A stretch of 40,076 bases of DNA from the NCBI GenBank assembly GCA_002394365.1, contig DGTQ01000002.1, forward strand, positions 123,633 through 163,708, written 5' to 3'. Position numbers and translations under genes: made by a program. Under the pieces are notes generated by a model. It had not been told where the DNA came from, made no database searches, and saw only the letters and a program-made list of their open reading frames with translations. Shown piece after piece: positions 22,303 through 31,577 of the stretch; the stretch's first letter is position 1, and each line of letters begins with the position of its first letter. The stretch is from Prevotellaceae bacterium UBA4332 (GTDB taxonomy: Bacteria > Bacteroidota > Bacteroidia > Bacteroidales > Bacteroidaceae).

Positions 22303-22599
22303 CGGATATTTTTTGATTGGGCAAATGAATGGGGAGAATTATTGCGGGGTTGGCATATTTTTTGTATATTGGTCTCTTGGGAGACAAGGTTTTTGCATTC
22401 TTGCGCTCCAGTAGGTGCTCAGGCGAGCAAAGCTCGGAACGGCAAAACAAAAACAAACGAGTTTGTTTTGTGCTTTGCACTCGTTTTTGTACCTTTGCAG
22501 ACGAAACTGCGTACGAAGACGAAACGCTACGCTACGAAACGCACCTGTAGGTGCTACGAAAACAAAAACAAAAACATAATATACATATATAGATAAATA
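22303..22599. other. Intergenic region between the low-GC operon and cobW
   Basis: It holds the GAGCACC-type element at 22400-22435 (CTTGCGCTCCAGTAGGTGCT and following AGGCGAGCAAAGCTCGG), an imperfect AAACAAAAAC/GTTTGTTTTG hairpin near 22446-22470, the cobW promoter (22490-22497), a degenerate ACGAAACGCTACG repeat stretch, and GCACCTGTAGGTGC, which can form a small hairpin. No ORF of interest is seen. Confidence 0.65.
22490..22497 (+). promoter_or_regulatory. Promoter of cobW
   Basis: TACCTTTG with a TTTG at 22467-22470 about 19 bp upstream as the -33 box. The leader to the ATG at 22600 is about 95 nt. Confidence 0.75.
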
Positions 22600-23955
22600 A
22601 TGAACAGAACAGAGATTCCCGTCCTGCTGCTTACGGGTTACTTAGGCAGCGGAAAGACTACACTGCTGAACCGAATACTGAAGAACGAGAAGGGCATAAG
22701 GTTTGCCGTTATCGTGAACGATATTGGCGAGGTGAACATAGATGCAGACCTGATACAGAAGGGGGGCATAGTGGACCAGAAGGACGACTCGCTCGTGGCT
22801 CTGCAGAACGGCTGTATATGCTGCTCGCTGAAGATGGACCTGGTGCAGCAGATTAGCGACATCACCAAGATGCAGAAGTTTGACTATATCGTTATCGAGG
22901 CAAGCGGAATATGCGAGCCTGCGCCTATAGCCCAGACTATCTGCTCTATACCGAGCATGGGGGCTCAATACAACAGTGGCGCGATACCAAAGCTGGATTG
23001 TATCTGCACTGTTGTTGATGCGCTGAGAATGAAGGACGAGTTCGGTTGTGGCAAGACGCTCCTTGGGGCTAAGCGCGACGAGGAGGATATAGAGAACCTC
23101 GTTATTCAGCAGATAGAGTTCTGCAACATTGTGCTTCTGAACAAGGCTTCGGAGGTGAAGCCAGAGGAACTGGAGCGCGTGAAGCAGATAGTGCGTGCAC
23201 TGCAGCCGAAGGCTAAGATTATAGAGTGTGATTATGGCGATGTGGACTTCGACGAGATACTCGGCACTGGCATGTTCAACTTTGACGATGTTGCCACTTC
23301 TGCCGCATGGATTTCGGAGATAGAAGCCTCCTCCAACCCCTCCGAAGGGAGGGGAGAAGGTGAGCATGAGCATCACCACGACCACGATGACGATGACGAC
23401 GACGATGACGACGAGCATGAGCACCACCATCACGAGCATGAAGATGAGGAGCACCACCATCATCATCACCACCACGACCATGATGATGACGACCACGACG
23501 AGGAATGTGAGTCTCACCACGGAGGGGCGTGTACGTGTGGGCACCACCACCATCATGGACACAGCCACACTGAGGAGTACGGCATAGGTACGTTTGTCTA
23601 TTACGCAAGGAAGCCTTTCGACATCACCCTGTTTGATGACTTCGTGGCTCGTCGCTGGCCTAAGAGCGTGATACGTGCCAAGGGACTGTGCTGGTTTGAG
23701 GACCAGCCTCGCCTCTGCTATATCTTTGAGCAGGCAGGCAGACAGGTGCAGCTCACTAATGCAGGGCAGTGGTATGCCACCATGCCAGCAGACGAATTGG
23801 AGCAGTTCCGCAAGGACAACCCTGGCGTAAACCGTGACTGGGACTCAAAGTACGGAGACCGTCAGCAGAAGATTGTTTTCATAGGACAGAAGATGGACGA
23901 AGAGGCTATCAAGGCAGAGCTTGACAAGTGTCTTACGGATTGGACGGAGTTTTAA
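22600..23955 (+). CDS. CobW/COG0523-family GTPase with His/Asp-rich metal-binding region
   Basis: 451 residues. A G3E GTPase domain covers residues 1-230: Walker A in GYLGSGKTTLLN, the metal-binding GCICCSLKMDL, Walker B in YIVIEASGICEP, and LNKASE as guanine motif. Residues about 255-325 are almost entirely His, Asp and Glu. The CobW C-terminal domain follows (FVYYARKPFDITLFDDFV). COG0523 proteins are GTP-driven metallochaperones, usually for zinc and sometimes cobalt or nitrile hydratase metal. The His-rich stretch supports zinc. A short Ser/Pro/Gly peptide just before it comes from a C-rich/G-rich palindrome at 23326-23360. The AEC gene converges from the right. Confidence 0.92.
   Translation: MNRTEIPVLLLTGYLGSGKTTLLNRILKNEKGIRFAVIVNDIGEVNIDADLIQKGGIVDQKDDSLVALQNGCICCSLKMDLVQQISDITKMQKFDYIVIEASGICEPAPIAQTICSIPSMGAQYNSGAIPKLDCICTVVDALRMKDEFGCGKTLLGAKRDEEDIENLVIQQIEFCNIVLLNKASEVKPEELERVKQIVRALQPKAKIIECDYGDVDFDEILGTGMFNFDDVATSAAWISEIEASSNPSEGRGEGEHEHHHDHDDDDDDDDDEHEHHHHEHEDEEHHHHHHHHDHDDDDHDEECESHHGGACTCGHHHHHGHSHTEEYGIGTFVYYARKPFDITLFDDFVARRWPKSVIRAKGLCWFEDQPRLCYIFEQAGRQVQLTNAGQWYATMPADELEQFRKDNPGVNRDWDSKYGDRQQKIVFIGQKMDEEAIKAELDKCLTDWTEF
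23326..23360 (+). repeat. In-frame palindromic repeat in cobW
   Basis: CTCCTCCAACCCCTCCGAAG followed by GGAGGGGAGAAGG contains a CCCTCC/GGAGGG stem (23338-23343 with 23348-23353 or the offset pairing). It encodes SSNPSEGRGEG between the GTPase domain and the His-rich region and resembles the intergenic C-rich elements of this window. Confidence 0.6.
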
Positions 23956-23996
23956 CCGTAACGCCCTCTTACTCTAAAATAACAACAACCGCACAA

Positions 23997-24080
23997 GGTA
24001 GCTTAGCTTCCACGTGCGGTTGCTTTGTCTCCGTGTGCGGGTGCTTAGTCGCCTCATGTGGTGGCTAAGCAAGCACAGGC
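23997..24080. repeat. 21-bp minisatellite between cobW and the AEC gene
   Basis: Four diverged units start at 23997, 24018, 24039 and 24060, each exactly 21 bp and beginning GGTWGCTT, GGTTGCTT, GGGTGCTT or GGTGGCTA. The units resemble those of the array at 36911-37029. Both arrays lie between convergent genes. Confidence 0.75.
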
Positions 24081-24093
24081 AAGTCGTAATCCC

Positions 24094-25200
24094 TTACGCG
24101 CCAAAATAATGGGCGAGTAGGGGGATTGTTATCATAGAGAGTATGGTGGTGGTAAAGGTCAGCTCGGTCATGAGCGTGGTGTCTCGACCGTTGATGAGAC
24201 ACAGTATGGTGCCGTATGTAGCCACAGGCATGGCTATGATTACCGTGTTTATCTCTACCACGTAGGGGCTGAAGCCTGCGAGCGTGAACAGCGCATACAT
24301 AGCCAGCGGGATGAGCACAAGGCGAAAGATGGAGGTGACATATACCGTTACGTTGCCCAGCATTGCCTTGCCTGAAAGCTGTGCCATGGTGGAGCCTATG
24401 ATGAGCAGGGCGCCAGGCACTGTTATGTTGCCTATCATGGTGAGTGGCTTGCTTATAGCCTGTGGCACATCCGTTATGCCGAGAGCCACTATGAGCATTG
24501 AAAGATAGGCTGAAAGCATGGGCGTGCTGTAGAGCACCTTCTTCTTAAACTTTGCCTTCAGCTTTTCGCTCCACCAAACCTTGTTTCCGTTAAGGTTAGC
24601 TTCGCTGACCCTCTTAATACTCCCTAAGCCTTTAGAGTTCCCCGCAGGGGCAACGTCACTCAAGGCTTTAAGGTCGTCTTTGCGAGCGCTCTTGCGCTCC
24701 AGTGGGTGCTCAGGCGAGCAAGCTCGGAGCCCGTTAAGGTTAGCGTTCCCGTTAGCTTTATCACTCACCAGCATATTTCCCACTGTGAACACGAAGAAGG
24801 TGTTGGCAACGTTAAGGATAGCGGCATAGAAAACGGCTTCGTTGCCAAAGATGCTGGCTACTATGGGGTAGCCTATGAAGCCTACGTTGCCAAACATCAT
24901 GGCAAAGCCTATGACGCCCTCGTCGCCCTTGTTGCTGGTTATCCAGCGAGGCGCATAAATGCTTACTACGGTAAGGATAATATAGGTCAGGAAACTTATG
25001 CCGAGCAAGGGCAGAATCAGGTTGCGGTCTGGGAAACTGTCTCCCATCGTAGAGGAGAGGATGAGGGCAGGACAGGTGATATTGACAATGAGGGCAGAGA
25101 GCTTTCTGTCGAACTCCTCATTCATGTAGCCTATCTTGCCAGCTATAAATCCTACTATGACGATTAGCACGAGGGCTATCATTACCGTTAGGTTCTCCAT
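24094..25200 (-). CDS. AEC-family (auxin efflux carrier-like) permease with repeat insertion
   Basis: 368 residues. About ten hydrophobic helices split into two halves (residues 1-145 and 220-368), as in AEC transporters of the bile/arsenite/riboflavin superfamily that export or import organic acids or amino acids. GFAMMFGNVGFIGYPI, with its helix-breaking Asn-Gly-Pro pattern, is typical. The central loop is enlarged by about 60 polar residues (147-207, with RACSPEHPLERKSA and two ANLNG copies) encoded by repeat DNA at 24577-24762. The insertion lies in the cytoplasmic loop between the halves and keeps the frame. The substrate is unknown. Confidence 0.85.
   Translation of the reverse strand: MENLTVMIALVLIVIVGFIAGKIGYMNEEFDRKLSALIVNITCPALILSSTMGDSFPDRNLILPLLGISFLTYIILTVVSIYAPRWITSNKGDEGVIGFAMMFGNVGFIGYPIVASIFGNEAVFYAAILNVANTFFVFTVGNMLVSDKANGNANLNGLRACSPEHPLERKSARKDDLKALSDVAPAGNSKGLGSIKRVSEANLNGNKVWWSEKLKAKFKKKVLYSTPMLSAYLSMLIVALGITDVPQAISKPLTMIGNITVPGALLIIGSTMAQLSGKAMLGNVTVYVTSIFRLVLIPLAMYALFTLAGFSPYVVEINTVIIAMPVATYGTILCLINGRDTTLMTELTFTTTILSMITIPLLAHYFGA
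24577..24762 (-). repeat. In-frame repeat insertion in the AEC permease
   Basis: Contains CTTGCGCTCCAGTGGGTGCT plus CAGGCG (24691-24716), nearly identical to 22400-22425 and to two copies at 36739-36763 and 36774-36798 (opposite strand), and flanking copies of CCGTTAAGGTTAGC near 24586 and 24730. It encodes the polar residues 147-207 of the transporter. Confidence 0.75.
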
Positions 25201-25283
25201 TTCTTTGTATATATGTATATGGTGTTATTGTTTGTTGTTTTGTTCACCCTCTGGGTGGATAAATCTCCTGTGTCTTGGTTGGT

Positions 25284-25313
25284 AAAAGAAAAAAAGCAAC
25301 CGTCATGGTAACC
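25284..25313 (-). repeat. Decayed duplicate of the tRNA-Lys terminator
   Basis: AAAAGAAAAAAAGCAACCGT followed by CATGGT repeats 25428-25451 exactly, but its second arm (GGTAACC) is no longer fully complementary. Just beyond it, CAACCCTCTGGATTCG (25328-25343) resembles the 3' end of tRNA-Lys. Confidence 0.7.
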
Positions 25314-25423
25314 TTATTTCTCTTGTTCAACCCTCTGGATTCGTAATCGGACGCAGGTTTACCTGCTACGCTTGCACAAAGCCTTGGCGACTGCAAGAGC
25401 CCTTGGGTGAGAATCCCTGATAG

Positions 25424-25454
25424 AGAAAAGAAAAAAAGCAACCGTCATGGTTGC
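25424..25454 (-). terminator. Terminator of tRNA-Lys
   Basis: GCAACC (25438-25443) and GGTTGC (25449-25454) form the stem. On the minus strand it is followed by TTTTTTTCTTTT. Confidence 0.88.
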
Positions 25455-25468
25455 TTTCTTTTCCTTAG

Positions 25469-25541
25469 TACACCCTCAGGGATTCGAACCCTGGACCCAC
25501 TGATTAAGAGTCAGTTGCTCTACCAACTGAGCTAAGGGTGC
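25469..25541 (-). tRNA. tRNA-Lys (CTT)
   Basis: A 73-nt cloverleaf on the minus strand: acceptor GCACCCT with AGGGTGT, anticodon stem ACTGA/TCAGT, loop CTCTTAA giving CTT, T-arm CAGGGTTCGAATCCCTG. Promoter at 25565-25572, terminator at 25424-25454. Confidence 0.93.
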
Positions 25542-25564
25542 ATCCGTTTTGCGAATTGCGAGTG

Positions 25565-25572
25565 CAAAGGTA
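25565..25572 (-). promoter_or_regulatory. Promoter of tRNA-Lys
   Basis: TACCTTTG on the minus strand followed by CACTCGC, preceded by the CTTTCAAC/CTTTCATC tandem tract at 25580-25612. It resembles the tRNA-Gly promoter region at 11078-11121. Confidence 0.8.
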
Positions 25573-25579
25573 CTAATAA

Positions 25580-25612
25580 AAGTTGAAAGATGAAAGTTGA
25601 AAGATGAAAGAT
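25580..25612 (-). repeat. CTTTCAAC tandem tract upstream of tRNA-Lys
   Basis: Four copies alternating GTTGAAA and GATGAAA on the plus strand, that is CTTTCAAC and CTTTCATC in the direction of the tRNA. Confidence 0.85.
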
Positions 25613-25664
25613 TTCCTCTTTTTAGTGTTTGTTAACACAAACCTATGCCTTCGCTTGACTTTCG

Positions 25665-26588
25665 TCAGTTTATGAGGTTGATGTCGTAAGGAGTTTGCTG
25701 GTAAATGTAGTAGTTTACCCAGTTGTGGTAGAAGAGGTTTGCATGGGCTCTCCACGTTACTCTTGGTCCTTTTTTGGGGTCATTGTCGATGTAGTAGTTG
25801 ACGGGCATTGCTACGTCATCGCGCTTGCCCATGTCGCGCTTGTACTCTGTGTCAAGTGTGTCGGGATTGTATTCAAGGTGGCCAGTGCAGAATATCTCTC
25901 TGCCGTTACGGGCTATGGCAATACCTACACCAGATTGAGGCGACTCAGCCAGGACGGTGAGTTCCTTGTTTGCACGTATGTCCTCAGACTTTACCTCGGT
26001 GTGGCGTGATTGCGGCATGTTGAACATGTCATCGAAACCGCGGAAGAGGGGCTTGTTTGCCTCGTCAGGGTTTATGGTTTGAGGGAATATGCCAAACATC
26101 TTCATGGGCAGGGGGTGCTTTTGTATGCCATAGAAATGGTACAGGGCGGCTTGGGCAGCCCAGCAGATGTAGAGGGTGGAGGTGACGTGGGTGCGAGCCC
26201 AGTCGAAGATGGTGGTTATTTCGTCCCAGTAGGTTACATTCTCAAAGGGCATATCCTCCACAGGGGCACCCGTGACTATCATGCCGTCGAACTTGCGCTC
26301 TCGCAACTCGTCGAAGGCGATGTAGAACTGCTGCATGTGTTCTATGGGCGTGTTCTTGGAGGTGTGCGACTTGAGCTTCATGAATGTGATGTCAAGTTGC
26401 AGCGGAGTATTGGAGAGCAGACGTATGAGGTCTGTCTCCGTCGTTATCTTAAGTGGCATGAGGTTGAGCACGACAATCTTCAGCGGACGTATGTCCTGTG
26501 AGTGACCGCGTGTCTCGTCGATGACGAAGATGTTTTCGTCTTCAAGCAGCTTGATAGCTGGCAGGTTATCAGGTAATCTTAATGGCAT
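25665..26588 (-). CDS. metA: Homoserine O-acyltransferase, acetyl-CoA type by sequence
   Basis: 307 residues of the MetA family, which activates homoserine for methionine synthesis. The nucleophile Cys142 (TLYICWAAQAALYHFYG) and the His237/Glu239 pair (CTGHLEY) are present. Residue 111 is Glu (VTGAPVEDMPFE). In this family Glu at 111 favours acetyl-CoA and Gly favours succinyl-CoA, so the product is probably O-acetylhomoserine although the gene is annotated as succinyltransferase in many genomes. It is the last protein gene of the minus-strand group and is separated from the ABC-F gene by a GAGAGTT repeat. Confidence 0.93.
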   Translation of the reverse strand: MPLRLPDNLPAIKLLEDENIFVIDETRGHSQDIRPLKIVVLNLMPLKITTETDLIRLLSNTPLQLDITFMKLKSHTSKNTPIEHMQQFYIAFDELRERKFDGMIVTGAPVEDMPFENVTYWDEITTIFDWARTHVTSTLYICWAAQAALYHFYGIQKHPLPMKMFGIFPQTINPDEANKPLFRGFDDMFNMPQSRHTEVKSEDIRANKELTVLAESPQSGVGIAIARNGREIFCTGHLEYNPDTLDTEYKRDMGKRDDVAMPVNYYIDNDPKKGPRVTWRAHANLFYHNWVNYYIYQQTPYDINLIN

Positions 26589-26589
26589 A

Positions 26590-26622
26590 TCTTATGGTTG
26601 AGAGTTGAGAGATTAGAGTTGA
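26590..26622 (-). repeat. GTTGAGA tandem repeat upstream of metA
   Basis: Plus-strand copies of GTTGAGAGTTGAGAGATTAG and GTTGAGAG fill the metA to ABC-F gap and end just before the metA start. Confidence 0.75.
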
Positions 26623-26632
26623 GAGCGGCTCT

Positions 26633-28612
<1,980 letters not shown>

Positions 28613-28627
28613 ATTATCCTTTATCCT

Positions 28628-28731
28628 TTAACTTCTCCCCATCCCTCTCACAGGGAGATGGAGTCCTCCCCCTTGGGGGGAGTTCTTGCTCTGGCAAGCC
28701 AACAAGTTGGAGCGAGAGGGGGTATCCTTTA
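28628..28731. repeat. C-rich palindromic element between ABC-F and aroE
   Basis: It includes CTCCCCATCCCTCTCACAGG, the internal palindrome CTCCCCCTTGGGGGGAG, TTGCTCTGGCAAGC and the closing GGAGCGAGAGGGGGT. The part CAACAAGTTGGAGCG also occurs at positions 1-14. Confidence 0.7.
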
Positions 28732-28735
28732 ACCT

Positions 28736-29485
28736 CTACGAGTTCCAAATCTTCCATCCAGCCTCTGCCTGCAACAGTAGCATCTCGAGTCCGTTCTTCA
28801 CTATTGCCCCCTGCTCCTTGCCCTTCTTCAGGAAGAGCGTCTCGTCGGGGTTGTATATGAGGTCGTACAGCAGGTGGTGCTGCGTCAGTGCCTCGTAGGG
28901 TATGTCGGGACACTCGTCAAAGTGGGGCGCCATGCCCTTTGGCGTGCAGTTCACTATCACCGTGTAATCCTCCAGCAGTTCTGGCGTCACCTGCTCGTAG
29001 GTTATCGTGTTGTTCTTGTGGTAGCGGCTCACGAGCAGAGTGTCCAGCCCCAGCTGGCGCAGCCCGTAGTTTACAGCCTTGCTCGCCCCGCCAGTGCCCA
29101 GTATGAGCGCCTTCTTGTGAAACAGGGGTTGCAACAGTGGCTGTATGCTGTTCGTGAAGCCTATTACGTCCGTGTTATACCCCTCGAGGTGCTTCTCGTT
29201 GCTCCCAGGCTTGTGGGTTATCTTCACCAGGTTCACAGCACCTATGGCGCGAGCCTCGGGAGCCACTATGTCGAGGTACGACATTATCTTCTCCTTGTAG
29301 GGTATGGTCACGTTGAAACCGCACAGCTCGGGCGTGTATTCTATCACTCCCTGCACGTCGGTTATGGTAGCCAACTCATACTTCTCGTACACGGCATCAA
29401 TGCCCTCGTTCCTGAACTTCTCGTTGAAGTATCCAGGCGAGAACGAATGTCCCAAAGGATAACCTATTATGCCAAATCTTTTCAT
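28736..29485 (-). CDS. aroE: Shikimate dehydrogenase
   Basis: 249 residues. It reduces 3-dehydroshikimate to shikimate with NADPH in the aromatic amino acid pathway. Substrate-binding features are GYPLGHSFSPGYFNEKF at the N-terminus, NVTIPYKE with the catalytic Lys, and GYNTDVIGF with the conserved Asp. The NADP-binding part has LILGTGGASKAVNYGL and NCTPKGM. It lies in the phoH-purC-menG-aroE series. Palindromic elements separate it from both neighbours (155 and 123 bp). Confidence 0.95.
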   Translation of the reverse strand: MKRFGIIGYPLGHSFSPGYFNEKFRNEGIDAVYEKYELATITDVQGVIEYTPELCGFNVTIPYKEKIMSYLDIVAPEARAIGAVNLVKITHKPGSNEKHLEGYNTDVIGFTNSIQPLLQPLFHKKALILGTGGASKAVNYGLRQLGLDTLLVSRYHKNNTITYEQVTPELLEDYTVIVNCTPKGMAPHFDECPDIPYEALTQHHLLYDLIYNPDETLFLKKGKEQGAIVKNGLEMLLLQAEAGWKIWNS

Positions 29486-29504
29486 TTGTGGTTTGATATT
29501 TGAG

Positions 29505-29640
29505 TTTTGAAACCCCTCCCTGATACTCCCCTCCAGTCCCCTCGTCTCCCGAGGGGCAGAAACCCCAAAGGAGAGGAGCCTTATTCTCCCCCTTGGGTTT
29601 CTTTCCCCCGATAACGGGGGAATTGAAGGGGGTTATAAGA
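29505..29640. repeat. C-rich palindromic element between aroE and menG
   Basis: It starts GAAACCCCTCCCTGATACTC and ends TTGAAGGGGGTTATAAG, with internal hairpins CCCCTCGTCTCCCGAGGGG and CCCCCGATAACGGGGG. It fills the gap between two genes of one probable operon. Confidence 0.75.
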
Positions 29641-30396
29641 CTATTGATAGTTAGAGGGGGGTTGAGCTTTCTTCGCAACGTACATTGTGCAGATGCCAAA
29701 CGTCAGTCGCCTGAACGCAGCCTCCCTGAAGCCCGCCTTGGCAAGTATGCCGAGCATCACCTCGCCCTGCGGAAAAGCCTCGATGCTCTTGCAGAGGTAG
29801 GAGTAGGCGTGCGAGTCATTGCTTATCAGTTTGCCATACAGTGGCAGTACGCACCGCCTGTAGATGGTGAACAGCTGCTTCATGGGGAAGCTCACGGGGG
29901 TGCTCAGCTCCAGTATGCACAGTGTGCCTCCCTTCCTCATCACTCGGTGCATCTCCCTCAGTCCCTGCTCCAGGTCTTGAAAGTTGCGCACTCCGAAGGT
30001 GGAAGTCACAGCGTCAAACTGTTCGTCTCCATAGGGTAGGGCAGTGGAGTCGGCATACTCGAAGGCTATGGTGTCCTCCAGTCCGAGTCTTGCCACCTTC
30101 TCTCTGCCTATCTGCATCATGCCCTCCGATATGTCCGTTGCCCTTACGTGCTCAGCCTTCAGCCTCTGCGCCAGCAGTATGGCAAAGTCGCCAGTGCCCG
30201 TCGCTATGTCCAGTATCTTTCTGGGCTCAGCCTTCGCCAGCGCCTTTATCGCCTTGTTTCGCCAGTAGCGGTCTATGTTCCACGACAGGCGGTGGTTCAG
30301 CGTGTCATAAGTGGGGGCGATGTTGTCAAACATAGCCTCCACCTGCTCGCGCTTTCCGCTTCCCTCGCCGTATGGCTTTACACTTTCAACCTTCAA
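29641..30396 (-). CDS. menG: Demethylmenaquinone methyltransferase (MenG/UbiE)
   Basis: 251-residue class I SAM-dependent methyltransferase performing the last step of menaquinone synthesis. VEAMFDNIAPTYDTLNHRLS at residues 20-39 and RNFQDLEQGLREMHRVMRKG are UbiE signatures; the SAM loop is ILDIATGTGDFA. Bacteroidales use menaquinone in anaerobic respiration, which favours the MenG role. The start lies 3 bp after the purC stop, so the two are in one operon. Confidence 0.93.
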   Translation of the reverse strand: MKVESVKPYGEGSGKREQVEAMFDNIAPTYDTLNHRLSWNIDRYWRNKAIKALAKAEPRKILDIATGTGDFAILLAQRLKAEHVRATDISEGMMQIGREKVARLGLEDTIAFEYADSTALPYGDEQFDAVTSTFGVRNFQDLEQGLREMHRVMRKGGTLCILELSTPVSFPMKQLFTIYRRCVLPLYGKLISNDSHAYSYLCKSIEAFPQGEVMLGILAKAGFREAAFRRLTFGICTMYVAKKAQPPSNYQ

Positions 30397-30399
30397 TGC

Positions 30400-31350
30400 T
30401 TAATTGTTTTTCAGCCACTCGCTCACGTTCTTCTCTATGCGTGCGTTTATGTCGCTCTGGTCGGTAGTGCGGTCAAACTTCTCGCCCGTTATGTGCTCGT
30501 AGAGCTCTATGTAGCGCTCAGCCACCGACTCAGCATATTCGTCGGTTATCTCGGGCATCTTCTGTCCAGGCTCGTTCATGAAGTCGTGCTCTATCAGCCA
30601 CTGGCGCACAAACTCCTTCGAGAGCTGCTTCTGTGGCTCGCCCTTGGCAAACTTCTCCTCGTAGCCGTCGGCATAGAAATAGCGTGAAGAGTCGGGCGTG
30701 TGTATCTCGTCTATCAGGTAAACCTTGCCGTCGCGCTTGCCAAACTCATATTTTGTGTCAACAAGGATGAGGCCCTGCTTCTGGGCTATCTCCTGACCGC
30801 GTGCAAAGAGCTTGCGTGTGTAGTCCTCCATCACCTCGTAGTCCTCCTTCGACACTATGCCCTGCCTTATTATCTCTTCCTTCGATATGTTCAGGTCGTG
30901 GCCCTCGTCGGCCTTCGTAGTAGGAGTGATGATAGGCTCTGGGAAGCGCTCGTTCTCGCGCATGCCCTCGGGCAGCTTCACGCCGCATATCTCCCTTACG
31001 CCCTTCTGGTAGTCGCGCCATGCACTGCCCGTCAGTATGCCGCGTATAATCATCTCCACCCTGAAGCCCTCACACTTCAGTCCCACCGTCACCTGTGGGT
31101 CAGGCGTAGCAAGTTTCCAGTTGGGGCAGATGTCCTTTGTAGCATCAAGAAACTTGGCAGCAATCTGGTTCAACACCTGTCCCTTGAAGGGAATACCCTT
31201 AGGCAGGATAACGTCAAAAGCGCTGATGCGGTCTGTAGCCACCATCACCATCACGTCGTCGTTGATGGTGTAAACGTCGCGTACCTTGCCGTGATAAACG
31301 GCAGTCTGTCCCTCAAAGTGGAACTCTGTCTTTGTTAAAGCCTTGTTCAT
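30400..31350 (-). CDS. purC: Phosphoribosylaminoimidazole-succinocarboxamide synthase
   Basis: 316 residues. SAICAR synthase joins aspartate to CAIR with ATP in purine synthesis. VMVATDRISAFDVILPKGIP is the ATP-binding signature; LILVDTKYEFG and LIDEIHTPDSSRY are further markers. The length is that of the longer SAICAR synthase form. It is upstream of menG (3 bp apart) and downstream of phoH, from which a TATACTT tandem repeat and a palindromic element separate it. Confidence 0.94.
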   Translation of the reverse strand: MNKALTKTEFHFEGQTAVYHGKVRDVYTINDDVMVMVATDRISAFDVILPKGIPFKGQVLNQIAAKFLDATKDICPNWKLATPDPQVTVGLKCEGFRVEMIIRGILTGSAWRDYQKGVREICGVKLPEGMRENERFPEPIITPTTKADEGHDLNISKEEIIRQGIVSKEDYEVMEDYTRKLFARGQEIAQKQGLILVDTKYEFGKRDGKVYLIDEIHTPDSSRYFYADGYEEKFAKGEPQKQLSKEFVRQWLIEHDFMNEPGQKMPEITDEYAESVAERYIELYEHITGEKFDRTTDQSDINARIEKNVSEWLKNN

Positions 31351-31358
31351 TTTTCTTT

Positions 31359-31429
<71 letters not shown>

Positions 31430-31577
31430 AACCCACCCCTTACCCTCAATGGTCTTTACACCCCCTTCAATTCTTGCTCTGGCAAGCGTAGCGCATTCGC
31501 GCGTCCGATTACCCCCGTTTCGCGGGGGACAGAAACCCAAAGGGAGGGGGGCTCCCCTTGGGGGAGATTTAGAGGGG
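31430..31577. repeat. C-rich palindromic element between purC and phoH
   Basis: It starts CAACCCACCCCTTACCCTCA and ends GATTTAGAGGGGTCAG, with inner hairpins CCCCCGTTTCGCGGGGG and GGCTCCCCTTGGGGGAG. AATGGTCTTTACACCCC is shared with 36641-36657 and TTGCTCTGGCAAGC with 28684-28697. It directly abuts the phoH stop codon. Confidence 0.75.

Noticed and set aside
23360..23587. ORF rich in Thr and Met in another frame of the cobW His-rich region
   Set aside because: It is a frame-shifted reading of CAC/GAC codon runs.
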